64,000 nt of DNA from Acinetobacter sp. ANC 4178 (GTDB lineage Bacteria; Pseudomonadota; Gammaproteobacteria; Pseudomonadales; Moraxellaceae), in assembly GCF_004331175.1 (NCBI RefSeq), contig NZ_SJOD01000008.1, positions 1 to 64,000 of the forward strand. Direction: 5' to 3'. A program made the translations under genes and the position numbers. Positions 44,491 to 55,006 of this stretch are shown one piece after another (position 1 is the stretch's first letter; each line of letters opens with the position of its first letter). A model generated the notes under the pieces. The model searched no databases and was not told the DNA's origin. It saw only the letters and a list, made by a program, of their open reading frames with translations.

Positions 44491-44902
44491 AAAAACCTCC
44501 GTCTTCAATGGAAATCGTGTCTGGGAAAATACCCGACCCGTCATTCTCACGACCTATATTAGTTTTGTGAAATTTGTTTATCTGTATCTCTATGCAAGCA
44601 TTATGAGCAGTTTTAAACAGAAAAAAAGGGATGCTTTTTTATTGAACGACATACCTTGTCGCAATATTATTTTGTCATTACATTTTTTGTCATTTCGAGT
44701 TGAATGGAAGCAAGATATGCCATGAGTTGGCGTGTCATTACAAAAAAACAACGGGGTTTTTCACGGAAAAAATTATTTTTTGAGCACTGGATTTGAAGCA
44801 GATGGTGGCAAATCGTTGGATGATTTTTTAATACAAAAGTCACGCAGAAGAAAACAAAAAACGCAATCCGAAGATTGCGTTCTATTCATGAAACTGTAAT
44901 GG
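44491..44902. other. 412-base gap between serB and the membrane gene
   Basis: It contains the serB terminator at 44859-44880. The remainder is AT-rich and should hold the promoter of the small membrane protein. No ORF is credible. Confidence 0.6.
44859..44880 (-). terminator. Terminator 3' of serB
   Basis: On the minus strand AACGCAATC, loop TTCG, GATTGCGTT is followed by TTTTGTTTTC. Confidence 0.87.
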
Positions 44903-46123
44903 TTACGCGCAGTTAAGATCTTTATCATGTACGCCCAACAGGTATAACACCCCATCAAGTCCCACGCTTGAAATCGCTTGATTGGCATTCTGACGAACTA
45001 AAGGTTTCGCTCGGAATGCAACGCCTAAGCCTGCAATTGAAAGCATTGGTAAGTCATTGGCACCATCACCGACCGCAATGGTTTGCTCAGGTGAAATCCC
45101 CATGCTGTCTGCCAGTTCACGCAATAAAAATGCCTTACGTGCACCATCAACAATATGACCTTTGACTTCACCTGTAACGTGACCATCTTGCACATCCAAA
45201 ATATTGGCATGCACTTCATCAATCCCGAGTTTGGCTTGTAAATACTCGGCAAAGTACTGGAAGCCACCCGATAAAATCGCAGTTCTATAACCCAATGATT
45301 TTAAGGTTGTAATTAAGCGTTCTGCCCCTTCCGTAATGGTCAAGCGTTCTGCAATTTTAGGCAATACCGAAGCATCCAAACCTTTTAATAATGCAACACG
45401 TGCACGGAAGCTTTGTTGGAAATCAAGCTCACCTTGCATGGCACGCTCGGTAATTTCTGCAACTTGCTCACCCACACCCGCCTCAATCGCCAATTCATCA
45501 ATCACCTCTTGTTCAATGAGGGTCGAATCCATGTCAAAACACACTAAACGGCTGTTGCGACGGTAAGCATTGTCTTCTTGCACCGCAATATCAATACTGA
45601 GTTCTGAGGACAAACGTAAGCACGCTGCACGCATTGCGGTTGCATCTAACATTTGTCCGCTCAGACCAAACTGTACACAAGAACGTTTTGGTCCTTCTGA
45701 CTGGTTTTGTAACTGTGGACGACCTGATAAACGGATCACTGTTTCAATATTAAAGCCTTGGTTCGACACAATATTGGTAACAGCTTGTAAATGCGCAGCA
45801 GTCAGTTCTGGCGCCAAAGCCGTGACAATATAGCGTGTACGTCCACCTTCACCGACCCATTGATCATATTCTGTTGCAGAGATCGGTTTAAAGCGCACTG
45901 TTAAGCCGATATCATGTGCTAGAATCAGAATTTCCTTCATGGCTAATGCTGTTGCAGTCTGGTCATCTGACGAAACAACAATACCTAGAGTCAGTTGATT
46001 ATGGATGACGGCTTGTCCAACATCTAGAATTTGTAAGGAATGAGTGGACAAAACCTGCATTAATCGAGTGAATTGATTAGGTTGGTCGGGTCCTAAAAAT
46101 GATATAAGAATGATTTCTCGCAT
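44903..46123 (-). CDS. serB: Phosphoserine phosphatase
   Basis: The 406-residue enzyme makes serine from phosphoserine. About 190 N-terminal residues form two ACT-like modules (REIILISFLGPDQPNQFTRLM and IVTALAPELTAAHLQAV). The HAD phosphatase domain has VCFDMDSTLIEQEVIDELA with the catalytic DxDST, AILSGGFQYFAEYLQ and TIAVGDGANDLPML. This long ACT-containing form is typical of pseudomonads and relatives. It is divergent from an AhpA/YtjB-type gene, a neighbourhood also seen in E. coli and Pseudomonas. Confidence 0.96.
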   Translation of the reverse strand: MREIILISFLGPDQPNQFTRLMQVLSTHSLQILDVGQAVIHNQLTLGIVVSSDDQTATALAMKEILILAHDIGLTVRFKPISATEYDQWVGEGGRTRYIVTALAPELTAAHLQAVTNIVSNQGFNIETVIRLSGRPQLQNQSEGPKRSCVQFGLSGQMLDATAMRAACLRLSSELSIDIAVQEDNAYRRNSRLVCFDMDSTLIEQEVIDELAIEAGVGEQVAEITERAMQGELDFQQSFRARVALLKGLDASVLPKIAERLTITEGAERLITTLKSLGYRTAILSGGFQYFAEYLQAKLGIDEVHANILDVQDGHVTGEVKGHIVDGARKAFLLRELADSMGISPEQTIAVGDGANDLPMLSIAGLGVAFRAKPLVRQNANQAISSVGLDGVLYLLGVHDKDLNCA

Positions 46124-46182
46124 GAATTGACTCGAGTCTGAGCTACAACTATTGTGAGAATCATAATCGAATTTGAATAGAA

Positions 46183-47454
46183 TTGCCTTGGAAGTTTACG
46201 TTGAATGCGCCTAGACAAGGGCTATTTGCTAGCCTACTGATAATAAGTTTTGCACTTCATACCTTTTTATTGGTGATTGCAACCACTCACCAACTAAATG
46301 AAAACCGTGCGAATCAGGGACAGTTGATGACCAGTCAGTTGGTCACAGACAGTTTATCGGAACTTGAACCTGCCAATACAGTATCACTGGCCTTATTGGT
46401 GAATCGTTACGCCACGAATCCAAGTGTCGCCTCTATTCGAATTTTAGACGGCACTAATCAGGTTTTGGCAACAGGCGGTTTATCCAAAACCCGTGATGGT
46501 GAGGTCTTTGTTCGTGATGCCTTACAAAATGAGAAAAAAGTCGGCACCATTGAAATTACCCTGATCAAACCCAGCATTGGTGAAATTTTACGGACTCAAT
46601 GGCTGGCTATTTTGTTCTCGTTCTTTATTCATGGTCTATTATGGTTGGGTTACCGCGCGATTGCCCGCCCAAGCCGTACCGAATATTTAGCACGCATTAA
46701 TAATGAATCCCGCTTGAAACACGAAATTCAGGCCTTAACTCAAGCGCTAGAGCAAGAAAAACATAATGCTGCATTAACCATTGCTCAAGCCCAACAACAG
46801 TTCCAAAATAAAAATAAAAGCAAAGAAATTAAACCTGTTGTTTTGGATGATTGCTCTGTTGCATTAAACATTCAATATTATGATCCAAAGCAACTCCTCG
46901 ACTCGGTCAATCAGACCGTATCTGTACCTTATTTCAATTTGTGCCAGATTTTCTTGAACAAAAGTATTGAGCTTGCGGTTCAGCACTATAAATTAAATCG
47001 TTCGGACATTACCACGGTACAACAATTCAGTGCGCAAGGGGCAACCATCACCTTATCGGCTGACATGCCTGATGCCGTGCCTTGTTTGGTCATGATTAGT
47101 TCGGTGTTCCAATTATTGTCGGAAGTTTTATACAAACGCTATCGTGAAGAAAAACGTTTCGTGTTACAAACACGTAGTGCTATTTCTTCATCGGTAGAAG
47201 CCATGCAGTTGTCTGCGGTTCAAGCGGCTGAACGTCTGGTCCATCAACTTTCTGCCAAAGAAAGTGCAGTCCATTTGAACAATGAGTTGTTAAAGCACAT
47301 CAGTGAGCATTATGACTTAGTGTCCTTGCCAAATCCGACCAATGTATTGACCCGTCATGCCTTTATGGTCAACGGCATGGACAGTAGCATGGCGGAACTG
47401 GCACAAAATTTAAGAACAGAAATTCTCAAAGGCAAACAATCTAAAGCCTCATGA
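46183..47454 (+). CDS. AhpA/YtjB-family membrane protein
   Basis: The product (423 residues) has an N-terminal membrane helix (GLFASLLIISFALHTFLLVIA), a periplasmic segment containing NRYATNPSVASIRILDGTNQVLAT, and a second helix (WLAILFSFFIHGLLWLGYRA). A cytosolic part with a short coiled-coil and an unrecognised C-terminal domain follows. Position opposite serB and the N-terminal pattern fit AhpA/YtjB (Smp). No ATG or GTG is possible: a stop lies at 46174, so it must start at TTG, either 46183 or 46201. Both lack a clear Shine-Dalgarno. Confidence 0.8.
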   Translation: MPWKFTLNAPRQGLFASLLIISFALHTFLLVIATTHQLNENRANQGQLMTSQLVTDSLSELEPANTVSLALLVNRYATNPSVASIRILDGTNQVLATGGLSKTRDGEVFVRDALQNEKKVGTIEITLIKPSIGEILRTQWLAILFSFFIHGLLWLGYRAIARPSRTEYLARINNESRLKHEIQALTQALEQEKHNAALTIAQAQQQFQNKNKSKEIKPVVLDDCSVALNIQYYDPKQLLDSVNQTVSVPYFNLCQIFLNKSIELAVQHYKLNRSDITTVQQFSAQGATITLSADMPDAVPCLVMISSVFQLLSEVLYKRYREEKRFVLQTRSAISSSVEAMQLSAVQAAERLVHQLSAKESAVHLNNELLKHISEHYDLVSLPNPTNVLTRHAFMVNGMDSSMAELAQNLRTEILKGKQSKAS

Positions 47455-47470
47455 GCTTACTTCAATAAAA

Positions 47471-47498
47471 AAGCCTGACTGATGTCAGGCTTTTTTGT
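47471..47498. terminator. Bidirectional terminator
   Basis: AAGCCTGAC, loop TGAT, GTCAGGCTTTTTT. It separates the convergent AhpA-like gene and ppk1. Confidence 0.88.
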
Positions 47499-47513
47499 GC
47501 AGTCTTAAAAAGA

Positions 47514-49577
47514 TTAAATTTTTTGTAGGCTTTTGCTGATTAAGAACTCTTGCGCGGAATGAGGCACTTCATCTGGAGCAATGCAGGCTTGAATCCACTC
47601 TCCAGTAGACTGCAATTGCCATGTACCCTTTTGATCCGACAAATAATTGAGTAAACCATCTTGCAGAATACGCTTTTTGATTTTCGGGTCTAAAATGGGG
47701 AAGCAAGTTTCCACGCGTGAAAATAAATTACGTCCCATCCAGTCTGCGCTGGCACAGTACAGTTTCTTTTCTCCGCCCTGTTCAAAATAATATACACGGG
47801 TATGTTCCAAGAAACGTCCTACAATGGATCGCACTCGAATATTTTCGGACAAGTCCTCCAGTTGTGGAACCAAGCAGCAAATCGAACGAATAATCAGTTC
47901 AATTTTCACCCCAGCCTGTGAGGCGCGATATAAAGCAGCAATCAGTTGTGGCTCGGTCAGTGCATTAACTTTAATGATAATACGCGCATTTTTCCCCGCT
48001 TGTGCACATGCAATTTCCTGATCAATCAACTTCAGCAATTCGGCATGCAAGGTAAAAGGCGCATGCAGCAAAGTCTTTAATTTTGCCATCTTGCCCATCC
48101 CCGTCAGCTCTTGGAACATCCGATGTACATCTTCACAAATATCGGGCTGCGTGGTCATTAAGCCATAATCGGTATACATTTTGGCATTCCCTGCATGATA
48201 ATTGCCTGTGCCTAAATGTGCATAACGCACCAATTGCTGATCTTCACGACGCACGATTAAAATCATTTTGGCATGGGTTTTATACCCCACAATGCCATAC
48301 ACCACTACCGCCCCCGCTTCTTGCAAGACATTGGCCACGGTAATATTCGATTCTTCATCAAAACGAGCCCGCAACTCAATCACCGCAGTGACTTCTTTGC
48401 CATTCCGCGCAGCTTCTGCTAAGGCTTGCACAATTTCCGAATCTGCTCCACTACGATACAAGGTTTGTTTAATCGCCAGTACATTTGGATCTTTTGCCGC
48501 TTCACGCAATAAACTAATCACAGGTTGAAATGAGTCAAAAGGATGATGCAGTAACACATCTTCTTTTTTCAAAATTTCAAAGATGGACTGTTGCTTACGA
48601 AATGGCTTCGGAATAACAGGGTTAAACACGGGATATTTCAAATCAGGGCGATTAAAACTGGTGGTTAAGCGCGATAAATTGATGGGTCCCGAAATCGAAT
48701 ACAAATTCTCTTGATCTAAATCAAATTGATTCAGCAAATAATCGGTAATGTCACGGGGACAATCATCTTCAATTTCTAAACGCACTGCACGACCAAAACG
48801 TCGAGAAGACAACTCATCTTTCAATGCCACCGCCAGATCATCGACATCTTCCGACAAAATTAAATCGGCATTGCGTGTCACACGAAATGCATAGCAACCT
48901 GTCGCTTTCATACCCGGAAATAAATCACTGATATGTTGCTGAATAATGGCGGTCAGGAAAATCTGTTCTTGATGATTCCCCACCACACTCTCGGGCAAAT
49001 GAATCAAACGCGGTAAAGATCGAGGCGCAGGCACAATCGCCATTTCAATTTCACGCCCAAAAGCATCTTTACCTTCCAAACTCACAATGAAGTTCAGACT
49101 TTTATTGACCAAGCGCGGAAAGGGATGTGATGGGTCCAGACTGATTGGCGTCAATACAGGCTGGACTTGTTTGGCAAAATAGCTGGCAATCCACGCCTTA
49201 TGCTTTTCCAAAATGTCTTGATATTGAATGAAATGAATCCCAAAGCCTTGTAGCTGCGGCAAAATGGAATGATTGAAAATCTCATACTGCTCTTGTACCG
49301 CCTGATGCACTATAGTCGAAAGTTCAGACAAAACCACATCGGTTGGAATACCGTCAGGCATTCGGGTAATGGCGTTTAAATCCTGTTGCTTCATTAACCC
49401 CGCAACTCGAATTTCAAAAAACTCATCCAGATTGCGGGAGAAAATAATCAGGAAGTTAAGGCGCTCTAAAATGGGTAAATCGGGATTTCTCGCTTGAGCC
49501 AGAACACGCCGATTAAATTCAATGAGTGCCAATTCGCGGTTGAAATACGTTGCTGATGAATGCTGAAAATTTTTCAT
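47514..49577 (-). CDS. ppk: Polyphosphate kinase 1
   Basis: The 687-residue enzyme polymerises ATP gamma-phosphate into polyphosphate. It begins [18 protein letters not shown], contains [16 protein letters not shown], and has the two phospholipase-D-like modules with the phospho-histidine in [13 protein letters not shown] and [20 protein letters not shown]. The C-terminus has [11 protein letters not shown] and [12 protein letters not shown]. Full length. With phoBR in the same window it links to phosphate storage, though no Pho box was seen upstream. Confidence 0.96.
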   Translation of the reverse strand: MKNFQHSSATYFNRELALIEFNRRVLAQARNPDLPILERLNFLIIFSRNLDEFFEIRVAGLMKQQDLNAITRMPDGIPTDVVLSELSTIVHQAVQEQYEIFNHSILPQLQGFGIHFIQYQDILEKHKAWIASYFAKQVQPVLTPISLDPSHPFPRLVNKSLNFIVSLEGKDAFGREIEMAIVPAPRSLPRLIHLPESVVGNHQEQIFLTAIIQQHISDLFPGMKATGCYAFRVTRNADLILSEDVDDLAVALKDELSSRRFGRAVRLEIEDDCPRDITDYLLNQFDLDQENLYSISGPINLSRLTTSFNRPDLKYPVFNPVIPKPFRKQQSIFEILKKEDVLLHHPFDSFQPVISLLREAAKDPNVLAIKQTLYRSGADSEIVQALAEAARNGKEVTAVIELRARFDEESNITVANVLQEAGAVVVYGIVGYKTHAKMILIVRREDQQLVRYAHLGTGNYHAGNAKMYTDYGLMTTQPDICEDVHRMFQELTGMGKMAKLKTLLHAPFTLHAELLKLIDQEIACAQAGKNARIIIKVNALTEPQLIAALYRASQAGVKIELIIRSICCLVPQLEDLSENIRVRSIVGRFLEHTRVYYFEQGGEKKLYCASADWMGRNLFSRVETCFPILDPKIKKRILQDGLLNYLSDQKGTWQLQSTGEWIQACIAPDEVPHSAQEFLISKSLQKI

Positions 49578-49746
49578 TTTGACTCAATGTTGTTGATTTT
49601 TTAATCAACTCTTTACCCTCTGTGCCTGCATGTTATGCAGTGTTTATGACGTTTTTATTACAAGCCTGAACTCAACTTAAATATATGAACTTGCTGTTTG
49701 TTTTATCAACACTTGATCAAATTTTTATTAGAAAAATCCACTGATT

Positions 49747-50721
49747 TCATTCAAATTTTCGAGCATCTAACTCTGACTCAGCAACCGATTTATGCTGTCG
49801 ACTTGCCCAATAGGTCGCCAAAATCGGCCCAGAAATATTATGCCATAAACTAAAAATTGCACTGGGTAAGGCAGTTAATGGCGCTGTTGCAAAATGAACT
49901 GCGGATAATGCCACACCTAGACCTGAGTTTTGCATCCCGACCTCAATCGCCACAGCCTTACTGTCTGCATAATTTAAATGGAATAAACGGCTGCACCCAA
50001 ATCCCAACAAATATCCTAGGCCGTTGTGTAATGCCACCACCAGAAAAATCAGTAAACCTGAATGGAGTAGCTGTGCTTTGCTGCCACCAATAATTGCTGC
50101 CACAATCAACACGATAGCCAACACCGAAATCAGCGGCATCACAGTGATGTACTGCTGAATCTGTTGTTTCAATAAACGTCTTAAAATTAAGCCCACCACA
50201 ATTGGCAATAGCACCACTTGTAAAATAGAACTCAACATGGACCACGCATTAATTTCAATCCATTGACTCGCAAGCAGATAGAAAATAAATGGGGTGAGTA
50301 GAGGGGCCAATAAGGTCGAAACCGCAGTGCAAGCAACGGACAGTGCGGTATTGCCCTTTGCCATATAAGTAATGACATTCGAAGCGGTTCCCCCGGGACA
50401 ACAGCCCACTAAAATCACCCCGACGGCCAGCTCCGCAGGCAATTGAAAGATCAAACACAGAGCATAAGCCAACAATGGCATCACCACAAATTGTGCGATT
50501 ACCCCAATACAGACCGCTTTCGGCGTTTGTGCTATGGCTTTAAAGTCCGCCAGCTGCATAGTCATTCCCATGCCCAGCATAATAATCCCCAGCATCCATG
50601 GGATATAGGCTTTTAACCAGACAAAGGCTTCGGGCAGAATCAATGCGATTCCAGCAAACAGTACCACCCAGAAAGCAAAAGTTTTCTGAATCAAATGGCT
50701 CAATTGCAATAATGCAGACAT
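49747..50721 (-). CDS. Bile acid:sodium symporter family (BASS) transporter
   Basis: The 324-residue inner membrane protein has about ten hydrophobic helices. It shows the BASS signatures GMGMTMQLADFKAI, VILVGCCPGGTASNVITYMAKGNTALSVACTAVSTLLAPLLTP and VAIEVGMQNSGLGVALS, the last two being the conserved crossover regions. Relatives such as PanS and YocS carry organic anions or keto-pantoate with sodium. Substrate unknown. It is monocistronic, 53 bases downstream of pncA on the same strand. Confidence 0.92.
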   Translation of the reverse strand: MSALLQLSHLIQKTFAFWVVLFAGIALILPEAFVWLKAYIPWMLGIIMLGMGMTMQLADFKAIAQTPKAVCIGVIAQFVVMPLLAYALCLIFQLPAELAVGVILVGCCPGGTASNVITYMAKGNTALSVACTAVSTLLAPLLTPFIFYLLASQWIEINAWSMLSSILQVVLLPIVVGLILRRLLKQQIQQYITVMPLISVLAIVLIVAAIIGGSKAQLLHSGLLIFLVVALHNGLGYLLGFGCSRLFHLNYADSKAVAIEVGMQNSGLGVALSAVHFATAPLTALPSAIFSLWHNISGPILATYWASRQHKSVAESELDARKFE

Positions 50722-50774
50722 GATCAGTCCTCAATGGGGAGTCAAACTAGAGAAGGTAAAGCAAAATAAAAGAA

Positions 50775-51419
50775 TTATGCGGTCGTGGTCGCAACAATAT
50801 CTTTGATGTAGATTCGTTGTACCCCAGCAGCCAACATATCTTGCCAAGCATGTTGCAAAGAACCATTTAAATCAATTGCTTTGGTTGCATCGGCAATCAC
50901 ATAGGTTTTAAAGCCTAAATGACAGGCATCTATCGCGGTCCATGCCACGCAGAAATCCGTCGCAATGCCCACAATATAGACCGTATCTATACCACGTGCA
51001 TTTAAATAACCTGCCAAACCAGTCGTGGTTTTTCGGTCTGCTTCCATAAATGCGGAATAACTGTCGATATTCACATGCGTACCTTTACGGATAATCAATT
51101 GAGCTTGGGGTAAGGCTAAATCAGGATGAAAGTCGGCATCATGGCTGCCTTGTACACAATGCGCGGGCCAGAGCACCTGTGTGCCATAAGGCAGTTCAAT
51201 CTGCTCAAAGGCGTGTTTCCCAACATGATTCTCTGCAAAAGAAATATGCTGTGCAGGATGCCAGTCTTGGGTCAAAATAATTTGCTCAAAATAATCGCCC
51301 AATTGATTTATTTTAGGAATAATTTGCTCGGCATGGGCAACTGCAAGATTTCCGCCTGGGGTAAAACCATTTTGGACATCCACGACAATCAACGCTTTCT
51401 TGTTTTGCATCTGTTGCAT
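50775..51419 (-). CDS. pncA: Nicotinamidase
   Basis: The 214-residue hydrolase converts nicotinamide to nicotinate for NAD salvage. The catalytic triad is visible: Asp in LIVVDVQNGFTPGG, Lys in IIRKGTHVNIDSYS, and Cys in VGIATDFCVAWTA. Metal ligands lie in LTQDWHPAQHISFA and LWPAHCVQG. The start is taken at MQQMQNKKAL; the frame extends to 51467 but the extra residues do not fit. pncB at 40.4 kb is the next enzyme. Confidence 0.95.
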   Translation of the reverse strand: MQQMQNKKALIVVDVQNGFTPGGNLAVAHAEQIIPKINQLGDYFEQIILTQDWHPAQHISFAENHVGKHAFEQIELPYGTQVLWPAHCVQGSHDADFHPDLALPQAQLIIRKGTHVNIDSYSAFMEADRKTTTGLAGYLNARGIDTVYIVGIATDFCVAWTAIDACHLGFKTYVIADATKAIDLNGSLQHAWQDMLAAGVQRIYIKDIVATTTA

Positions 51420-51594
51420 GTCAATTTTGCTCGCTGTTCTTATTGATTGTTCGCTAGCATATAACAAAAGTTCGAGGATGTAGTGAGCGCGTCAGTCTCA
51501 CTGACTTGATCTACAACAATTCCTGCTGTTCCCGATTGTTTATTGCCCATAAAAATAGCGCGTAAATACGGGCTATTTATAGACTACACGATGT

Positions 51595-52809
51595 TTAAAC
51601 GCTGACTTTCTGTAAACGTTGTACCAGAATTAACATCAATACAGCAGAAATCACAATACAAGGAATCGCTGCGGAAACAACACCTGTCGCGCCAAAACCT
51701 GCTGCCAAAAGCTGTCCTGCAATGGTTGGACCCAACATCGCCCCAATACGCCCAACAGCCGAAGCCATTCCCACACCCGTGCCGCGTAGTTCAGTAGGAT
51801 AGACAATACTCCCAAACGCATAGAGCACACCCTGACAACCAATCACAAAAGCCCCGACCAGTGCAGAAGCCAAATACATTTGCGTGAGTGAAGCCGCAGC
51901 ATTTAAGGCAAATAAGCCTGCTAGAATTCCACCATACATCAACACAATTACATAGGTTTTTTTCCAGCGGTCTGTGAGCATACCCAAAATCACCGTTCCT
52001 ACAGTTGCACTGAGCATGAAGTAGAATTGCGCGGTACTGCCCTCTTTACGCGAGAAACCCAGCTCCATAAATAACGAGGGCAACCAGCTCAGCATGATAT
52101 AAACCACCATCAAGGTGAAAAAATAACTGAACCAAATTAAGCCTGTACGCATTAAATTATGGCGATTAAACAGATCCTGAAAAGAGACGTGCTGTGTGGT
52201 TTCGTTCGTCTCTACTCGTGTTTGTGCTTTTAAGAATTCCCGCGATTCAGGCAAGAACTTGATCATAATCGGGAGCACAATAATAGGTAACAAGCCGCCC
52301 AGATAAAAAATATTTTTCCAGTTCGAACCAAAATCTAAGCTGGCAATATAAGACAGAATGGCAGCTCCGACAGGCATACCACAATACATGAGCCCCACAG
52401 CTTGCCCACGCTTTGCAGGAGTAACCGCCTCCGATGCTAGCGTAATTAGCAACGGCATCGCAGCACCTAAGCCCGCGCCAGCCAAAAAGCGCACCAACAA
52501 TAGACTGTAAAAACTATTCACCCAGACCGTACATAAAGTGAATACAGCAAATACGGCAACAGACCAAACCAAGACTGCTTTACGACCGATACGGTCTGCA
52601 AAACGTCCCCCCACCAATGCTCCAGGTAATAAGCCTAAAATTCCTGCGCTGAAAAACACACCCAGTTGAGAACTGTTCAGTTCAAAATGTTCTCGAATAC
52701 CTGCGGCTGCAATACCCGCAGCCTGAATATCTAAACCTTCAATTACCGCAATCAAAAAACAAATGGCGACCGTAATCACGGAGTGCCTACGCGCTGACAA
52801 TGTATTCAT
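51595..52809 (-). CDS. MFS transporter, aromatic acid:H+ symporter (AAHS) type
   Basis: The 404-residue protein has 12 hydrophobic helices. VIEGLDIQAAGIAAAGI at helix 1 carries the AAHS Asp motif, GGRFADRIGRKAVLV is the loop 2-3 MFS motif, and SRKEGSTAQFYFMLSATVG begins the second half. Relatives import benzoate, 4-hydroxybenzoate or hydroxyphenylpropionate. No catabolic genes are adjacent, so the substrate is unresolved. Confidence 0.9.
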   Translation of the reverse strand: MNTLSARRHSVITVAICFLIAVIEGLDIQAAGIAAAGIREHFELNSSQLGVFFSAGILGLLPGALVGGRFADRIGRKAVLVWSVAVFAVFTLCTVWVNSFYSLLLVRFLAGAGLGAAMPLLITLASEAVTPAKRGQAVGLMYCGMPVGAAILSYIASLDFGSNWKNIFYLGGLLPIIVLPIMIKFLPESREFLKAQTRVETNETTQHVSFQDLFNRHNLMRTGLIWFSYFFTLMVVYIMLSWLPSLFMELGFSRKEGSTAQFYFMLSATVGTVILGMLTDRWKKTYVIVLMYGGILAGLFALNAAASLTQMYLASALVGAFVIGCQGVLYAFGSIVYPTELRGTGVGMASAVGRIGAMLGPTIAGQLLAAGFGATGVVSAAIPCIVISAVLMLILVQRLQKVSV

Positions 52810-53447
52810 CTCAAATCCTTGTTTAAACCTCGTCCAAAATGAAGCTCATCATCCGTGAAGCAGAAATTTAAATTAACTCACCTTAAGTGGAAGATTTTGG
52901 GTGATTTTTTATAAATTATGAGATAAGTCACATTTTCGTTGCCGAGCATAAATAGTCCTAAAAACAATTAATCAAAAATAAATTTGACTAAAACAGTCAA
53001 CAATTTGACTGAACTTTAAGTACTTAGCTGCTAGCCGAGTTAAACTTCCATAAATTCAATTATTGCTAAAATGAATCATTAACATGGTTTTCTGTAGTCA
53101 GACTTCATATTTTCTTAGATTTAACATAGAGCTATAAGCTCTTTATTGAGTCCTATAAGCTCTTAATCTTATTTATGTTTCTGACTCGAGTATGTAGATC
53201 TACGTCTTTTTCTGACCTTCTGAAGCGCGAGACACACCCTCTCGCTATGCATTATTTTTCACTTTTTTAAAGTTTTGAATTGCTTTGACTAAAGCATATT
53301 GTTCTTCATCGCTTGTTCAGTCATAATTTGCATAAGCATTATTCAATTCGACACACTCTAATTGAAACTGCTATAAATCAAAATGCGCACCCATCCAATC
53401 TCATGTTTTTCACTTCACTGGATGGACAAATAGGATATTTTTTTAAA
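52810..53447. other. 638-base intergenic region upstream of dapA
   Basis: It is AT-rich and without a credible ORF. Two copies of CTATAAGCTCTT lie 22 bases apart near 53131-53166, the first inside a small GAGCT-ATA-AGCTC hairpin. The dapA promoter is at 53299-53327, giving a leader of about 115 bases. I see no riboswitch. Confidence 0.65.
53299..53327 (+). promoter_or_regulatory. dapA: Sigma-70 promoter of dapA
   Basis: TTGTTC (53299-53304), a 17-base spacer and CATAAT (53322-53327) fit a sigma-70 promoter. Transcription would begin near 53334. Confidence 0.6.
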
Positions 53448-54347
53448 ATGACTCAGCAAGCACAGATCATTCAAGGCTCAATTGTCGCAATCGTCACCCC
53501 AATGTTTGAAGATGGCAGCGTAGATTGGAAGGGTCTTGAGAAGCTCGTTGAGTGGCACATACAACAGGGAACGAACAGTATTGTTGCAGTTGGAACAACT
53601 GGTGAAGCGTCTACATTAAGCATGGCTGAACATACACAAGTGATTAAAGAAGTTGTTCGTGTAGCCAACAAACGTATTCCAATTATTGCTGGTACTGGTG
53701 CAAACTCAACGCGCGAAGCAATTGAACTTACAAAAGAAGCAAAAAAACTCGGTGCTGATGCAGCCCTATTGGTCACACCATATTACAATAAACCGACACA
53801 AGAAGGCTTATATCAACATTATAAAGCGATTGCCGAAGCTGTTGATTTACCTCAAATTCTGTATAACGTACCAGGTCGTACAGGCGTAGATATGGCCAAT
53901 GAAACGGTCATTCGTCTGGCTGATATTCCACAGATTATTGGCATTAAAGATGCAACTGGTGATGTTCCGCGTGGTCAAGCTTTACTTGAAGGCTTACGTG
54001 GTAAAGACATGGTGGTTTATTCAGGTGATGATGCAACCGCTTACCAGTTAATTGAACATGGTGCGAAAGGTAATATTTCGGTCACTGCGAACGTTGCGCC
54101 TAAGCAAATGAGTGAAGTATGTGCTGTTGCCATTGCAGGCGATGCTGCACGTGCAGAAGAATTAAATGCTCAAGTTGCAAATTTACACAATATTCTATTT
54201 TGTGAATCGAACCCAATTCCTGTGAAATGGGCGCTACACGAAATGGGCTTAATTGGTACTGGCGTTCGCTTACCATTAACACCTCTTGCAGAACAATACC
54301 GCGCACCGCTTCGTGAAGCGTTAGTTGCGGCAGGTATAATCAAATAA
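53448..54347 (+). CDS. dapA: 4-hydroxy-tetrahydrodipicolinate synthase
   Basis: The 299-residue enzyme condenses pyruvate and aspartate semialdehyde, the first committed step to lysine and diaminopimelate. It has VAIVTPMFEDGSVDW, the active-site loop VGTTGEASTLS, VTPYYNKPTQEGLYQHY, LYNVPGRTGVDM with the catalytic Tyr, and the Schiff-base Lys in IIGIKDATGDVPRG. The start at 53448 matches the family; the longer frame from 53313 does not. It leads dapA-bamC-purC. Confidence 0.96.
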   Translation: MTQQAQIIQGSIVAIVTPMFEDGSVDWKGLEKLVEWHIQQGTNSIVAVGTTGEASTLSMAEHTQVIKEVVRVANKRIPIIAGTGANSTREAIELTKEAKKLGADAALLVTPYYNKPTQEGLYQHYKAIAEAVDLPQILYNVPGRTGVDMANETVIRLADIPQIIGIKDATGDVPRGQALLEGLRGKDMVVYSGDDATAYQLIEHGAKGNISVTANVAPKQMSEVCAVAIAGDAARAEELNAQVANLHNILFCESNPIPVKWALHEMGLIGTGVRLPLTPLAEQYRAPLREALVAAGIIK

Positions 54348-54360
54348 AGAGCACTATATT

Positions 54361-54969
54361 ATGCAGTTACGTTTAGGTTTAACCCTTGCACTTTCAGTAT
54401 TGAGTTTAGCAGGTTGCAGTTCACTGGCGGTGAGCAACAAATCTTTGAACTATAAAGAGACAGCAACCCTCGAACCACTACAATATCCTGAAGGGTCAAT
54501 GGTTCGCCCTGCGACGCCACTGTATCCAGCACCAACGGTTGAACCTTTAGCGATTCAACATGCACCAAAGCTTGAAAATCGCAAAGGCAACCGTTTTGCT
54601 TTACCTCGCCCAGATGTTGCTGCACCCAACAGCGCAGCACCTGCTTCTTCTGAACAAAGCACTGTGGTAGGTCGCCCTCAATTACTAACTGATGGAAATC
54701 AAAATCCATTGCTCAAAATTGATGGAAATTCTGATACAATTTGGCAGTATACACTTGCCACGCTCAGCAGCCTGAACCAGAACATCGTGGGTCAAAGTAA
54801 AAACCGTTACGAAGTAACGCTTAAAATTGATCAACAGATCTACCTACTCCGACTCACTTCTGTAGGTTCAAGTCATAATTTGGCAGTGTTTAATGTCGAT
54901 AACAGCTTTGCAGATCAACAAAAAGCTGCAGAACTGTTAACCCAGATTTACCAAAACTGGCCGGCCTAG
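54361..54969 (+). CDS. bamC: Outer membrane assembly lipoprotein BamC (short form)
   Basis: The 202-residue product has a lipobox LSLAGC near residue 20. A proline-rich N-terminal part (YPEGSMVRPATPLYPAPTVEP) resembles BamC. The C-terminal domain has LKIDGNSDTIWQYTLATL and RYEVTLKIDQQIYLLRLTSV. E. coli BamC is about 340 residues with two helix-grip domains; this one keeps only one, as in other Acinetobacter. Position between dapA and purC matches E. coli. It starts 13 bases after dapA. Confidence 0.85.
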   Translation: MQLRLGLTLALSVLSLAGCSSLAVSNKSLNYKETATLEPLQYPEGSMVRPATPLYPAPTVEPLAIQHAPKLENRKGNRFALPRPDVAAPNSAAPASSEQSTVVGRPQLLTDGNQNPLLKIDGNSDTIWQYTLATLSSLNQNIVGQSKNRYEVTLKIDQQIYLLRLTSVGSSHNLAVFNVDNSFADQQKAAELLTQIYQNWPA

Positions 54970-55006
54970 ATCACACTAGGCATTTTTTTTTGCAAAAGGT
55001 TCCCCC

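Noticed and set aside
53000-53447. Lysine riboswitch before dapA.
   Set aside because: I could not find the multi-helix pattern or conserved core expected. Only a promoter and short repeats are visible.
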